DNA of 64,000 nt from Saprospiraceae bacterium (GTDB lineage Bacteria > Bacteroidota > Bacteroidia > Chitinophagales > Saprospiraceae). Both the position numbers and the translations under genes were made by a program. Shown one piece after another: positions 18,506 to 28,858 of the stretch (within the stretch, counting starts at the first letter, position 1; each line of letters starts with the position of its first letter). The DNA is taken from contig JAHDDE010000007.1 in the NCBI GenBank assembly GCA_020629515.1, positions 41,797 through 105,796 on the forward strand, read 5' to 3'. The notes beneath the pieces are model-generated. The model was given only the letters and a program-made list of their open reading frames with translations. It searched no databases and was not told where the DNA came from.

Positions 18506-21500
18506 ATGAATTCATCTAAGCCATATATCTACGCTGTCTTCTCAGTCTTCTTATTGCTATCATGTAGCACAGAAGAGCCTTATTTATTTAATAGAATAGA
18601 AGATTCGGGGGTAGATTTTATCAATGAACTTAATTATACTCAGGAGTTAAATCCTTATACTTATCGCAATTATTATAATGGTGCGGGCATTGGTATTGGA
18701 GATTTGGACAATGATGGCTTAGACGATATTTACTTTACGGGAAACCAAGTCGATAATAAACTTTATAGGAACAAGGGCGATCTACAGTTTGAGCTTATAG
18801 AAAGTGAAATCTTAAAATGTGCAGGTAGTTGGAGCACGGGGGTTAGTATTGTTGACATAAACGCCGATGGGTTAAAAGATATATATGTATGTAAAGCGGG
18901 TCCACCCTCGGGACCTAATAGATCCAATCAACTTTTTATTAACAAGGGAAATTTTCAGTTTGAAGAAAGGGCAGCAGATTATGGTTTGGATGTCATGGGA
19001 TTTTCAATTCATGCAAGTTTTTTTGATTTTGATCGCGATGGCGATTTAGATTGTTATTTATTGAATAACTCTATAAGATCTGTTGGTGGATACGACTTAA
19101 GAGAAGGCCTAAGAGAAGTATCATCCGATCAGGGTAATAAGTTATTAGTCAATGAAAATGGAATATTTGTTGATAAATCCGATGAATTGGGAATATATAC
19201 CAGTGAAATTGGATTTGGTTTGGGCGTAATTACCAGTGACCTGAATAGTGATGGTTGGATTGATATATATGTAGCCAATGATTTCTTTGAAAGAGACTAT
19301 TATTATATTAATCAAGAAGGATTGCGATTTGAAGAAGTAGGGGAGGAATACTTTTCGTCTTTTTCATTAGGTTCAATGGGTGCTGATGCTGCCGATATAG
19401 ACAATGATGGTGATCAAGACATCCTTGTAGTAGAGATGGCTCCTCAATCTTTAGAGAGGAAAAAAACTAAGGCAACTTATGATAGTTGGGATAAATATCA
19501 GCGTGCCGTCAAAAGCGGGTATTTCCACCAGTTTCCGCGGAATATGTTACATCTTAATGAGCAGGACTATTTTAAAGATGTTAGTAGAGCAAAGGGGTTA
19601 CAGGCTACAGAGTGGAGTTGGGCTCCGTTAATATTTGATATGAACAATGATGGTCTAAAAGACATTTTCATCAGTAATGGAATCGGAAAAGACTTGTTGG
19701 ATAGAGATTACTTGGCCTTTATGGCCAACGAACAAAATGTGGGTAAGCTTATAAAAGATAATGCCCAAAGTGGACTTAAACAGCTTATTGACATTATGCC
19801 TAAAAGTCCTGTCAATAACGCATATTTTTTACAATTGTCTAATGGAGAATTTGAAGAGCAAAAAAAGTTGATTGATCGTCTTCCAGCTACTATAAGTAAT
19901 GCTGCTGGCATATCGGACTTAGACAATGATGGAGATTTTGATCTAATTATATCCAATGTTAATTCAGTAGTAAATGTGTTGGAGAATAATTCTGAAGAGC
20001 CTGGGAAAATAATTAAGCTTAAAAAAGGTAATTCAGATGCATTGGTTATCGGAGCAACTGTAACGGTATATTCAGGAAGTCAAAAGGTAGTGGAATTGAT
20101 TAATCCTTACCGAGGTTTTCAAAGTACCGTGACCACTGATATCCTTTTTACGAAAAGTGATTTTATTGATTCTATCCATGTATTATGGCCAACAGGTCAG
20201 ATCGAAATGTTCAGTGATGATTTAGAATCAAATATGATAGAATTAGTTTTTGGTTTGGGCAGGGAAATTCAATCTCTGGATAAAAAATTGGGCAAAAAAC
20301 AATTAACTATTCTTGAATTGGATTCTATAACGTATAGCTATAGTCAAAGGCAGTTCAATGAATTTAATAAAGAAAAACTTTTGCTTCAAATGTCTCCGAC
20401 AGTGGACCCGTTGTACATTTATGATCAAAAGGACAATGTAATGATGATTGGCGCACCTCAAAATCAATCATTAAAGATTTATGATTTAGATCAAAATAGT
20501 TTAATCGGGGATCAAGCTGATTTTCAAACTTCTTTTAGAGCTCATACATCAGATATGATGTTCATAGATTATGATAATGATGGAGACCAAGATGTATACG
20601 TCGCTCACGGTTCTCGAGTTTTTTCACAGTATTCTGCTGAATTAAATGATGTTATTTATGAGAATTTGGGTAATAATAGATATCTAAAAAGGCCTGATCT
20701 AATTTCATTTCCAAAGGCTATGTTAACTGGGGCTGTGGCAAGCGGTGATTTAAATGAAGATGGTTATGATGACATAGTATTAACAGATCAATTTACCGAT
20801 GATATTTATGGTGAGAGTAGCACAGTTTATTACTATCAAAATGTGGCGGGAGAAAAATTTGAATTGGTTTCGACTTATAGTCAAGCGGATTTTGGTGTGT
20901 CTCAGTCTGTGGAAATAGCTGATTTAGACAAGAATGGAGATTTAGATATAGTAGTTACTGGAGAATGGATGGGGATCGAAGTCCTAAATTTAAGAGATGG
21001 CACCTTGGTCAAGAGGACGGAGTCATTTGCTTTAAATAGCTATAGGGGTTTCTGGAGAGATATACATATTATAGACATAGATCATGACGGGGACTTGGAC
21101 ATAATAGGTGCTAATCAAGGAGTCAATTCAGTGTATAATAGTGATCATAAGATGTTCTTGAATGACTTTGATAAAAACGGTAGGAGAGAGCAAGTTATAT
21201 CACAAAAGATAGATTCAAAAGATTACCCCATATTGGATTATGATGAATTAGTTGCACAGATACCAGTGATAAGAAAAGCCTTCAGATTCTACAAAGATTA
21301 TGCTAAAGCTTCTATGAATGAGCTCTTTAGTGAAGACATATTGAGTTCTTCAATAGTGTATGGACTTGACGAGCTGAGATCAGGATTATTTTTGAATGAA
21401 AATGGGATTTTTAGATTTATACCCTTTCCAGATGCAGTTCAACATTCCTCAATGCATGCTATAGAGACTGGAGATATTAACCATGATGGAAGTATAGACA

Positions 21501-21733
21501 TCTTGATAGGGGGTAATCATTATTTATACAAACCTCAATTTGGCAGAGACGATGCCTCGCAGGGTCATGTGATTTTAGGAAACAGAGAAAGCGGCGATTA
21601 TCGGTTTAGTGATTGCTTTAATATGGGTATAAAAGGACAGATAAGGAATATAACTCAGATTGCTGAAGATGAGTATTTAATCGGGGTATCAGGAGAAAAT
21701 ATTAAAAAGTATAAGATTAATTATGATGAATAG
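18506..21733 (+). CDS. giant FG-GAP/ASPIC-UnbV (CRTAC1-like) lipoprotein 1
   Basis: 1075 residues. Lipoprotein signal with lipid cysteine C20 (VFLLLSC, then STEEPY). A first FG-GAP/VCBS propeller (about 55-495) carries calcium-type loops such as GDLDNDGLDDIYFTGN and FDFDRDGDLDCYLLNN; an ASPIC/UnbV domain follows (about 505-580, IGATVTVYSG, PYRGFQST, HVLWPTGQ); a second propeller (about 685-1065) has GDLNEDGYDDIVLT and IDIDHDGDLDIIGANQG. It should sit on the cell surface and bind calcium. The ligand is unknown; these proteins accompany SusCD pairs in some Bacteroidota. The 3' end overlaps the next gene by 11 nt. Confidence 0.92.
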   Translation: MNSSKPYIYAVFSVFLLLSCSTEEPYLFNRIEDSGVDFINELNYTQELNPYTYRNYYNGAGIGIGDLDNDGLDDIYFTGNQVDNKLYRNKGDLQFELIESEILKCAGSWSTGVSIVDINADGLKDIYVCKAGPPSGPNRSNQLFINKGNFQFEERAADYGLDVMGFSIHASFFDFDRDGDLDCYLLNNSIRSVGGYDLREGLREVSSDQGNKLLVNENGIFVDKSDELGIYTSEIGFGLGVITSDLNSDGWIDIYVANDFFERDYYYINQEGLRFEEVGEEYFSSFSLGSMGADAADIDNDGDQDILVVEMAPQSLERKKTKATYDSWDKYQRAVKSGYFHQFPRNMLHLNEQDYFKDVSRAKGLQATEWSWAPLIFDMNNDGLKDIFISNGIGKDLLDRDYLAFMANEQNVGKLIKDNAQSGLKQLIDIMPKSPVNNAYFLQLSNGEFEEQKKLIDRLPATISNAAGISDLDNDGDFDLIISNVNSVVNVLENNSEEPGKIIKLKKGNSDALVIGATVTVYSGSQKVVELINPYRGFQSTVTTDILFTKSDFIDSIHVLWPTGQIEMFSDDLESNMIELVFGLGREIQSLDKKLGKKQLTILELDSITYSYSQRQFNEFNKEKLLLQMSPTVDPLYIYDQKDNVMMIGAPQNQSLKIYDLDQNSLIGDQADFQTSFRAHTSDMMFIDYDNDGDQDVYVAHGSRVFSQYSAELNDVIYENLGNNRYLKRPDLISFPKAMLTGAVASGDLNEDGYDDIVLTDQFTDDIYGESSTVYYYQNVAGEKFELVSTYSQADFGVSQSVEIADLDKNGDLDIVVTGEWMGIEVLNLRDGTLVKRTESFALNSYRGFWRDIHIIDIDHDGDLDIIGANQGVNSVYNSDHKMFLNDFDKNGRREQVISQKIDSKDYPILDYDELVAQIPVIRKAFRFYKDYAKASMNELFSEDILSSSIVYGLDELRSGLFLNENGIFRFIPFPDAVQHSSMHAIETGDINHDGSIDILIGGNHYLYKPQFGRDDASQGHVILGNRESGDYRFSDCFNMGIKGQIRNITQIAEDEYLIGVSGENIKKYKINYDE

Positions 21734-22295
21734 GTTAGGCTTATTAATAAGCATCATAGGAATTTTATGTATATCGTGTAAGTCGGAATATGACCAGTTG
21801 GTTAGGTCAGAGTTATCATCTGGAGTAGTTTATGAAGAATTGATATTAGGATTAAAAATGGGTCAGTCTCAAAAAGAGTTTTTTGGGATCTGTTGGAAAC
21901 TAAATGAACAGCAATTAGTCAGTCATGGTCCTAATAACGAGAACGTGCGATATGTGATGAAAAAAGAGGAAATTGATGCTGACTCCAATACGGTTGAAAT
22001 GTTGTTTTACGGCATATTTGATGAAGAAAGAGTTATGCGTGGGCTAAAAAAGAAAATCTCTTATCTACGATGGGCCCCATGGGCAGAAGACTATCATGCT
22101 TCCGCATTAATACCCAAATTGCAAGATTATTATATCAGAAAATTTCCAGGAAATCCATTCATCAAGGTCGATCTCGGCCTTGAGAAGATTAGTACGTATG
22201 TCAAGGTTGATGGCAATAGGCAAATATTGATGTACCCTATTGACTCAAAGGATATTGTCGTGAAAATTGAAGATTTGAGATATAAAATGGATTAA
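21723..22295 (+). CDS. conserved small lipoprotein of the SusCD-UnbV operon
   Basis: 190 residues starting with ATGATG inside the end of the UnbV gene. The signal sequence ends GILCISC, followed by KSEYDQ. The mature part has LILGLKMGQSQKEFFGICWKLN, an aromatic-rich SYLRWAPWAED and YIRKFPGNPFIKVD, patterns I associate with hypothetical proteins next to SusCD/UnbV genes, though I know no named domain or function. It begins 11 nt before the previous stop and ends 2 nt before the next start, so it is translated as part of the same operon. It may be an accessory surface lipoprotein. Confidence 0.85.
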   Translation: MMNRLGLLISIIGILCISCKSEYDQLVRSELSSGVVYEELILGLKMGQSQKEFFGICWKLNEQQLVSHGPNNENVRYVMKKEEIDADSNTVEMLFYGIFDEERVMRGLKKKISYLRWAPWAEDYHASALIPKLQDYYIRKFPGNPFIKVDLGLEKISTYVKVDGNRQILMYPIDSKDIVVKIEDLRYKMD

Positions 22296-22297
22296 TA

Positions 22298-25200
22298 ATG
22301 AAAATATTTTCTAAAGTTGTCCTACTCTATTTAGCCATAATCCTATTAGTAATCTGCTCGGGCTGCAGAGATGCTAATAAAGATGCAGAAAAAACAAACG
22401 ATCTTTTCAAACTATTGGATAATGATCGGATCGGTATTGATTTTATCAATCAACTCAGTTACGATAAGGATTTCAATGTATATAAGTATCGGAATTATTA
22501 TAACGGTGGAGGGGTAGCCTTGGGAGATATTAATAATGACGATCTGATTGACATTTATTTTACAGCTAATCTGACAGAAAATAAGCTATATCTCAATAAA
22601 GGAAATAATCAATTTGAAGATGTAACGAGTCGTGCTGGAGTGGGAGGAACCCGCTCGTGGTCTACGGGAGTTACGATGGTTGATATTAATGCTGATGGGC
22701 ATTTGGATATATATGTTTGTAATTCTGGAGATATCAAAGGAGGTAATAAGGCCAATGAACTTTTTATCAATAATGGAGATATGACTTTCAGTGAAAAGGC
22801 TGAAGAATATGGATTAAATGTGGAAGGCTACTCAACACATGCTTCATTTTTTGACTATGATAAAGATGGAGATCTTGATGTTTATCTATTAAATAATTCA
22901 TATCAGGCTATCGGCAGTTTTAATCTTCGTACCAACGAAAGACCTAATAGAGATGACAAAGGAGGGGATAAATTGTTGAGAAATGATAATGGTATATATA
23001 ATGACGTAAGTGAATCCGCGGGTATCTATGGAAGTGTCATTGGATTTGGCTTAGGAATAACTGTAGGAGACGTGGATAATGATATGTGGGAGGACATCTA
23101 TGTGTCAAATGATTTTTTCGAAAGAGATTATTTGTATATCAATCAGAAGGATGGCACATTCAAAGAAGTCTTATCTGAGAGAATTGGTTCTATCAGTGGA
23201 GCCAGTATGGGCGCTGATATGGCTGATATAGACAATGATGGTTTTGCTGACATATTTGTTACTGAGATGCTTCCTTCAGACCCAGAGCGTCTAAAAGAAG
23301 TAACGACCTTCGAAGACTGGAATAAATATCAATACAACGTCAACAATGGTTACCACCATCAATTCACACGAAATACACTACAATACAACAACGGTGATGG
23401 TACTTTTAGCGAATTAGGGAGATATGCTGGTGTTGAAGCCAGTGACTGGAGCTGGGGCGCATTATTTTTTGATATGGATAATGATGGATTAAAAGATTTA
23501 TTCGTGGCTAATGGAATATATCAAGATTTAACTAATCAGGATTATCTGCAATATGTAGCTAACGAACAAGTCATAAAGTCAATTATCAGTGACGAAGGAG
23601 TCAATTACAAGGAGTTAATTGATATCATACCTTCTAATCCTATCCCCAATCATTTTTATCTAAATCAAGGCGAACTATCTTTTAATAGAATTAGGCATTC
23701 AGACATAGACCTGCCCACATTCTCCAATGGGGCAGCATATGGTGACTTAGATAATGATGGGGATCTTGATCTGGTCATCAATAATGTTAATATGTCCCCC
23801 ATGATTTACCAGAATTTGGCAGAACAAAATAAATCAAATTATATCACCATTGAATTAAAACAATTTGACAGGAACGTCAGCGCTATTGGAGCAAGAATAG
23901 AAGTTACTTCGGGAGATTCAATTCGAGTATCTTATCAGGTACAACCCGCACGAGGATTTCAATCCAGTACAGATGTCAAATCAGTTATAGGGGTAGGTCA
24001 GGCCACAGCTATAGATGTTAAAGTTATATGGCCAGATTTATCGCAAAGCAGCCAAGTCAGTATACCAGTAAACCAATCAATAGTAATCAATAAAGAAGTT
24101 ATTGATAATAATAAGTGGAATAATAAGATAGTACCAACTGATCAGATATTTGAGGAAGTACTCATGGTCAATCATGTTCACAAAGAAAATGGGTTCAATG
24201 ATTTCAATCGTGAACGAATGATTTATCATATGATGAGCAATCTTACACCAGATATATCTATAGGAGACTTAGATATGGATGGAAAAGAAGACTTAATAGT
24301 CACTGGATCAAAAGGCGATCGTACTGCTATATATTATAGTTCCTTAGGGACATTTAAGACACCGAGTTTTTTAGTAGATCGTCCATCAGAACAAGAGCAC
24401 ACTTCAACACTTATATTCGATGCAAATGGAGATGGATTAAATGATATCTATCTCTGTAGTGGTGGAGTTGACGTTAGTCCTTATTCGCAATCGCTTTTTG
24501 ATGAATTATGGATTAATAAGGGCAATAAATTATTTGAAAAAACAAAACAGCATCTTCCCAACAGTGAGGATAATATTAGCTCTTCAATAGTAGTAGGTTC
24601 TGACTATGATGCCGATGGAGATATAGATCTATTTATCGGAGAAAGAGTAAAGATTGGTAAGTATGGTGCTACTTGTAGTGGCTACATACTACAAAATGAT
24701 GGCCAAGGTCACTTCAGTGATGTAACTCCTGAAATAGCACCAATGCTTAAGGATTTTGGGATGATCACATCTGCTCAGTTCGTAGATCTTGATGGAGATT
24801 CTCATGAAGAATTGGTCATAACAGGGGAGTTTATGTCTACTCAAATATTCAAGTATACCAGTGGGAAATTCCTAAAAATCACCTCGCAGGGATTAGAATC
24901 ACAAGGCTGGTATGGTGCAATGAAGATAGATGACATTAATGGTGATGATCTCCCAGATATTATTTTAGGTAATCATGGATTGAATAGCAGATTTGAGGCC
25001 AGCGAGACAGCACCTATTAAGTTATATTTCAAAGACTTTGATCAGAATGGATTTCCAGAGGGGATCATGACTAAGTCAACTGAGGCAGGTGATTATCCTT
25101 ATGCCCTTCGACACAGCTTAATCGATCAATTGAAATATCTCAAAAAAAGATTTCCTGATTATAGTTCATATAAATCCGCAAGTATTCAGGAGATATTTAC

Positions 25201-25594
25201 TCCAGAAGAATTGGAAGGGGTCAAAGTGTTAAGCGCCGATAACTTGAAAACCCAAATATTGATAAATAAGGGTGAATTCAATTTTGAGTCTATAGATATC
25301 CCATATCAAGCTCAACAGACTCCAATCTATGCTATTGCTACTGGAGATTTTGATAGAGATGGAGATACGGACATAATAATGGGAGGTAATCAATATAAAG
25401 CATTACCTGAAGTAGGTATATATGATTCGTCACTAGGTATTTTTTTGGAGAATATCGATAATGAATCTTTTAACTATTTGGATCCTAATCAATCAGGCTT
25501 AAAGGTTAAAGGTGAAATAAGAGATATTGAAGTAGTTGATAGCACTGTACTTATAGGTAGAAATGATAACTCCTTGGTTACTTTAAAATTTTAA
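22298..25594 (+). CDS. giant FG-GAP/ASPIC-UnbV lipoprotein 2
   Basis: 1098 residues with the same plan as the gene at 18506: signal with lipid cysteine C20 or C23 (LLVICSGC), first propeller (about 60-510, YRNYYNGGGVALGDINNDDL, FDYDKDGDLDVYLLNN), ASPIC/UnbV domain (about 520-600, IGARIEVTSGD, PARGFQSST, VKVIWPD) and second propeller (about 650-1090, GDLDMDGKEDLIVTGS, GDFDRDGDTDIIMGGNQY). Many DxDxDG loops imply calcium binding. The ligand is unknown. It starts 2 nt after the small lipoprotein stop and is 4 nt from the next start. Confidence 0.92.
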   Translation: MKIFSKVVLLYLAIILLVICSGCRDANKDAEKTNDLFKLLDNDRIGIDFINQLSYDKDFNVYKYRNYYNGGGVALGDINNDDLIDIYFTANLTENKLYLNKGNNQFEDVTSRAGVGGTRSWSTGVTMVDINADGHLDIYVCNSGDIKGGNKANELFINNGDMTFSEKAEEYGLNVEGYSTHASFFDYDKDGDLDVYLLNNSYQAIGSFNLRTNERPNRDDKGGDKLLRNDNGIYNDVSESAGIYGSVIGFGLGITVGDVDNDMWEDIYVSNDFFERDYLYINQKDGTFKEVLSERIGSISGASMGADMADIDNDGFADIFVTEMLPSDPERLKEVTTFEDWNKYQYNVNNGYHHQFTRNTLQYNNGDGTFSELGRYAGVEASDWSWGALFFDMDNDGLKDLFVANGIYQDLTNQDYLQYVANEQVIKSIISDEGVNYKELIDIIPSNPIPNHFYLNQGELSFNRIRHSDIDLPTFSNGAAYGDLDNDGDLDLVINNVNMSPMIYQNLAEQNKSNYITIELKQFDRNVSAIGARIEVTSGDSIRVSYQVQPARGFQSSTDVKSVIGVGQATAIDVKVIWPDLSQSSQVSIPVNQSIVINKEVIDNNKWNNKIVPTDQIFEEVLMVNHVHKENGFNDFNRERMIYHMMSNLTPDISIGDLDMDGKEDLIVTGSKGDRTAIYYSSLGTFKTPSFLVDRPSEQEHTSTLIFDANGDGLNDIYLCSGGVDVSPYSQSLFDELWINKGNKLFEKTKQHLPNSEDNISSSIVVGSDYDADGDIDLFIGERVKIGKYGATCSGYILQNDGQGHFSDVTPEIAPMLKDFGMITSAQFVDLDGDSHEELVITGEFMSTQIFKYTSGKFLKITSQGLESQGWYGAMKIDDINGDDLPDIILGNHGLNSRFEASETAPIKLYFKDFDQNGFPEGIMTKSTEAGDYPYALRHSLIDQLKYLKKRFPDYSSYKSASIQEIFTPEELEGVKVLSADNLKTQILINKGEFNFESIDIPYQAQQTPIYAIATGDFDRDGDTDIIMGGNQYKALPEVGIYDSSLGIFLENIDNESFNYLDPNQSGLKVKGEIRDIEVVDSTVLIGRNDNSLVTLKF

Positions 25595-25598
25595 GTAC

Positions 25599-28500
25599 AT
25601 GAGGAATATTTACTTTATTTCTTCTATTCTATTAATACTCCTGATATCATGTCAATCTGATGAGAATAGAGAAAACTCGTTGACTCCATTCGATTTATTA
25701 GATCCTATAGAGCGAGGCATTGACTTTAAGAATGAACTAAACTACACGGATAATCAAAATATTATTGATTATCTGTATTACTATAATGGTGGAGGTGTAG
25801 CCATAGGAGACATCAACAATGATGGATTAGAAGATATAGTTCTTACCGCTAATCAACAAGCAGATCGATTATATCTTAACAAAGGAGATCTACGATTTGA
25901 GGATATTTCTGTTGCTGCGGGTATAAGTCAATTGAATAATTGGTCCAGTGGCGTTGTAATAGATGATGTCAATGGTGATGGATGGAATGATATATATATC
26001 TGCAAGGTGGCTCTGGTAAGTGACATTCCAACTCATAATGAGTTATATATCAATCAAAAAGATGGCACATTTATCGAATCCTCTAAAGAGTATGGATTAG
26101 ACTTTTCTGGATATTCGACTCAGGTATCATTTTTTGATTATGATAGAGATGGAGACTTGGATATGTATCTCTTGAATCACTCGGTGCATAGTACAAGAAG
26201 TTATGGCTCTACAAAAAAAAGAAATGAACCTGATCTTCTATCAGGAGATAAATTATTTCAAAACCGACTTGATGAATCTGAACAACAATTCATTGAAGTT
26301 ACCCAAGATGCAGGGATTTATAGTAGTGCATTAGGGTATGGATTAGGTCTTGTCACAAGTGATATCAATGATGACGGTTGGGTAGATATATATGTGGGTA
26401 ACGATTTTCATGAAAATGATTATTTCTATATCAATAATGGAGATGGCACATTTACAGAGTCCATAGAACAATATTTTACGCACAATTCTCAATTTACTAT
26501 GGGGGTTGACGCTGCCGATATTAATCAAGATGGAACAATAGACCTATTTACAACGGACATGATGCCATTTGAAGCGGAGATCTTAATGAAATCAGGAGGC
26601 AATGACACAGAACAGATTAAAAAGATCAAGGATGACTTTGGATTTTTGAGACAGTATTCGCGTAATATGCTGCAGATTAATCGAGACAATAAGGTTTTTT
26701 CAGAACAAGGTAATATGACCAATACCTTTGCATCTGATTGGAGCTGGTCTGTCTTACTGCAAGATTTTGATAACAGTGGGACAACGGACATATTTATCTC
26801 TAATGGTATCTATAAAAGGCCAAATGATTTAGACTATATAAATTATATTAATACCCCCGCCAATAGACAGCAAGAGGAGGAGTCCGACGACGAATATAAC
26901 CGTAGGTTGATGGATCAAATGCCTACACTTAAGGTTAATAATCTTTACTTCTCGCAAGAGGACAATTTAAAATTCAGTTCAATAGAGGTGTCCAAAATTG
27001 GAACACCAACATATAGTAATGGGACTGCTTATGCAGATTTAGATAGAGACGGTGATCTGGATATTATTGCTAATAATGTGAATGAGAATATAACAATAAT
27101 GGAAGGCTCAGGAAAGGGCCATTTCATTTCGTTTGATGTAAATGGTTCAAAGAACGCTAAGATAGAAATACACTACAATGGGCTACGCCAGACTAAGGAG
27201 TATACGACCACTCGAGGATATCAATCCTCATGTTCTCACTATGTTCACTTTGGTTTGGGCAGTGAAGTAGTAATATTGGACTCGGTTGCAATTACTTGGC
27301 CTGATCAAACTATCCAGATGATGTATGATCTTCCTATTGATCAATACCATGAAGTTGTCAGAAATTCAGAAATTCAGAAAGTAATTGCTACTAAGCAATC
27401 CAATAGCGCTCTAAGGATCCTACCGATACGCCATAAAGAGAATAGTTTTGATGATTTTGATAATGCCCCACTTTCTATTCTCAGAATGTCAAGAAGAGGT
27501 CCTGCCAGTGTTTATGCTGATTTTGATCAAGACGGAATTAAAGATTTATTCGTAGGAGGATCAAAAAATCAAGAAGCTCAATATTATAGAGGAACCAATG
27601 ACCTCACTTTCCAAAAGATAAATATCCCGGCTTTTAAAAGTGATGGATATCATGAGGATGTGGATGCAGCATTTTTAGATTTTGATCAAGACGGATTCCT
27701 TGATTTATATGTGGTCAGTGGAGGCAATGAACAAAATGAATTATCTAAAGGCCTGCAAGATAGATTGTACATTAACAATCAGAAAGGGGGCTTCTATAAA
27801 TTAGATATCTCCCTTCCACATACTAACGGGTCTTCAATATCGGTGGCTGATTACGATGATGATGGATATCCAGATATGTTCGTTGGGGCTAGTAATATCC
27901 CAGGAGTGAGCGGATTGAGCCCTATGAGCTTTGTCATTAAAAATGTGAATGCTCAAAGGTTAGAAATTGTATTTAAGGATCGTATGGGGCAAGTCACAGA
28001 TAGTAAATGGGTTGATTTAGACGGTGATGGCTCTACAGAACTATTAGTGGTAGGACACTGGATGCCCCTTAGAGTTTTTGGTATGGATGAAAATGGAGAG
28101 TTTGGAGAATTGACTCATCAGTATCAAATTCCAGAAGTAAAAGGATTATATGAATGTGTAGAGGTGGCCGATATTAATGAAGATGGTCAAGCAGATTTTA
28201 TATTAGGCAATATTGGTCTAAACACTTCATTATCTTTTTCAGATCATGACAAAATTGAAATGTACACTGGAGATTTTGATAATAATTCTTATTTGGAATC
28301 AATCATTTTTCATTCCTATTTCGGTATTCCTGTACCATTTGCTAATAAGATGACGATACAAAGTCAAGTTCCTTCGATTAAAAAGAGTATCAATACCTAC
28401 AAAGACTTCAGTGCTATTAGGAACATAACAGACTTAGTTGGGGAATTAGATTTGATCAAGCAAACCAAATCTATTGATCAATTAGCATCGATAATGGTCT

Positions 28501-28820
28501 TGTCTTCTGAAACTGGTTATAAAGTGGTTACTCTACCACGTCAATCACAAAGCAGTTCGATTAATGATTTTTATTGGGATGAGCAAGGTAAAAATCTCTA
28601 CTATGTGGGCAATGATCAATCCTCAAGTCATAGTCTTGGGCAAAACTTATCCAATCCAGGTGGAGTTCTAAGTAGATATGATCATGAGCAAGGTCAATTT
28701 TTGAGGCATGATTTTATCAATCTACCTATTAATACCGTGGCCAAAAAAATTATAAGAGTATCTGATGACACTATGCTGATTATCAATAATGATGACCTAC
28801 AGTATATTCTTTCACTATAG
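25599..28820 (+). CDS. giant FG-GAP/ASPIC-UnbV lipoprotein 3 (reduced UnbV domain)
   Basis: 1073 residues; signal ends LILLISC (C20), then QSDENREN, acidic as expected for surface export. The first propeller is clear (about 65-500, GDINNDGLEDIVLTANQ, FDYDRDGDLDMYLLNH). The ASPIC/UnbV region (about 515-585) keeps TRGYQSS, HFGLGSE and ITWPDQ but lacks the usual GARV strand, so it is shorter than in its neighbours. The second propeller (about 640-1050) has ADYDDDGYPDMFVGAS and VDLDGDGSTELLVVGHW but its final repeat is degenerate (YWDEQGKNLYYVGND). This one has diverged most of the five. GH16 follows after 38 nt. Confidence 0.9.
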   Translation: MRNIYFISSILLILLISCQSDENRENSLTPFDLLDPIERGIDFKNELNYTDNQNIIDYLYYYNGGGVAIGDINNDGLEDIVLTANQQADRLYLNKGDLRFEDISVAAGISQLNNWSSGVVIDDVNGDGWNDIYICKVALVSDIPTHNELYINQKDGTFIESSKEYGLDFSGYSTQVSFFDYDRDGDLDMYLLNHSVHSTRSYGSTKKRNEPDLLSGDKLFQNRLDESEQQFIEVTQDAGIYSSALGYGLGLVTSDINDDGWVDIYVGNDFHENDYFYINNGDGTFTESIEQYFTHNSQFTMGVDAADINQDGTIDLFTTDMMPFEAEILMKSGGNDTEQIKKIKDDFGFLRQYSRNMLQINRDNKVFSEQGNMTNTFASDWSWSVLLQDFDNSGTTDIFISNGIYKRPNDLDYINYINTPANRQQEEESDDEYNRRLMDQMPTLKVNNLYFSQEDNLKFSSIEVSKIGTPTYSNGTAYADLDRDGDLDIIANNVNENITIMEGSGKGHFISFDVNGSKNAKIEIHYNGLRQTKEYTTTRGYQSSCSHYVHFGLGSEVVILDSVAITWPDQTIQMMYDLPIDQYHEVVRNSEIQKVIATKQSNSALRILPIRHKENSFDDFDNAPLSILRMSRRGPASVYADFDQDGIKDLFVGGSKNQEAQYYRGTNDLTFQKINIPAFKSDGYHEDVDAAFLDFDQDGFLDLYVVSGGNEQNELSKGLQDRLYINNQKGGFYKLDISLPHTNGSSISVADYDDDGYPDMFVGASNIPGVSGLSPMSFVIKNVNAQRLEIVFKDRMGQVTDSKWVDLDGDGSTELLVVGHWMPLRVFGMDENGEFGELTHQYQIPEVKGLYECVEVADINEDGQADFILGNIGLNTSLSFSDHDKIEMYTGDFDNNSYLESIIFHSYFGIPVPFANKMTIQSQVPSIKKSINTYKDFSAIRNITDLVGELDLIKQTKSIDQLASIMVLSSETGYKVVTLPRQSQSSSINDFYWDEQGKNLYYVGNDQSSSHSLGQNLSNPGGVLSRYDHEQGQFLRHDFINLPINTVAKKIIRVSDDTMLIINNDDLQYILSL

Positions 28821-28858
28821 CTGCTGTATTTTTTAGAAAAATCATTTTTCTTTGAAGC

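Noticed and set aside
28835..28851. AT-only palindrome after the third UnbV gene
   Set aside because: The loop would be one base and the stem is almost all A-T, so it is not a credible terminator.
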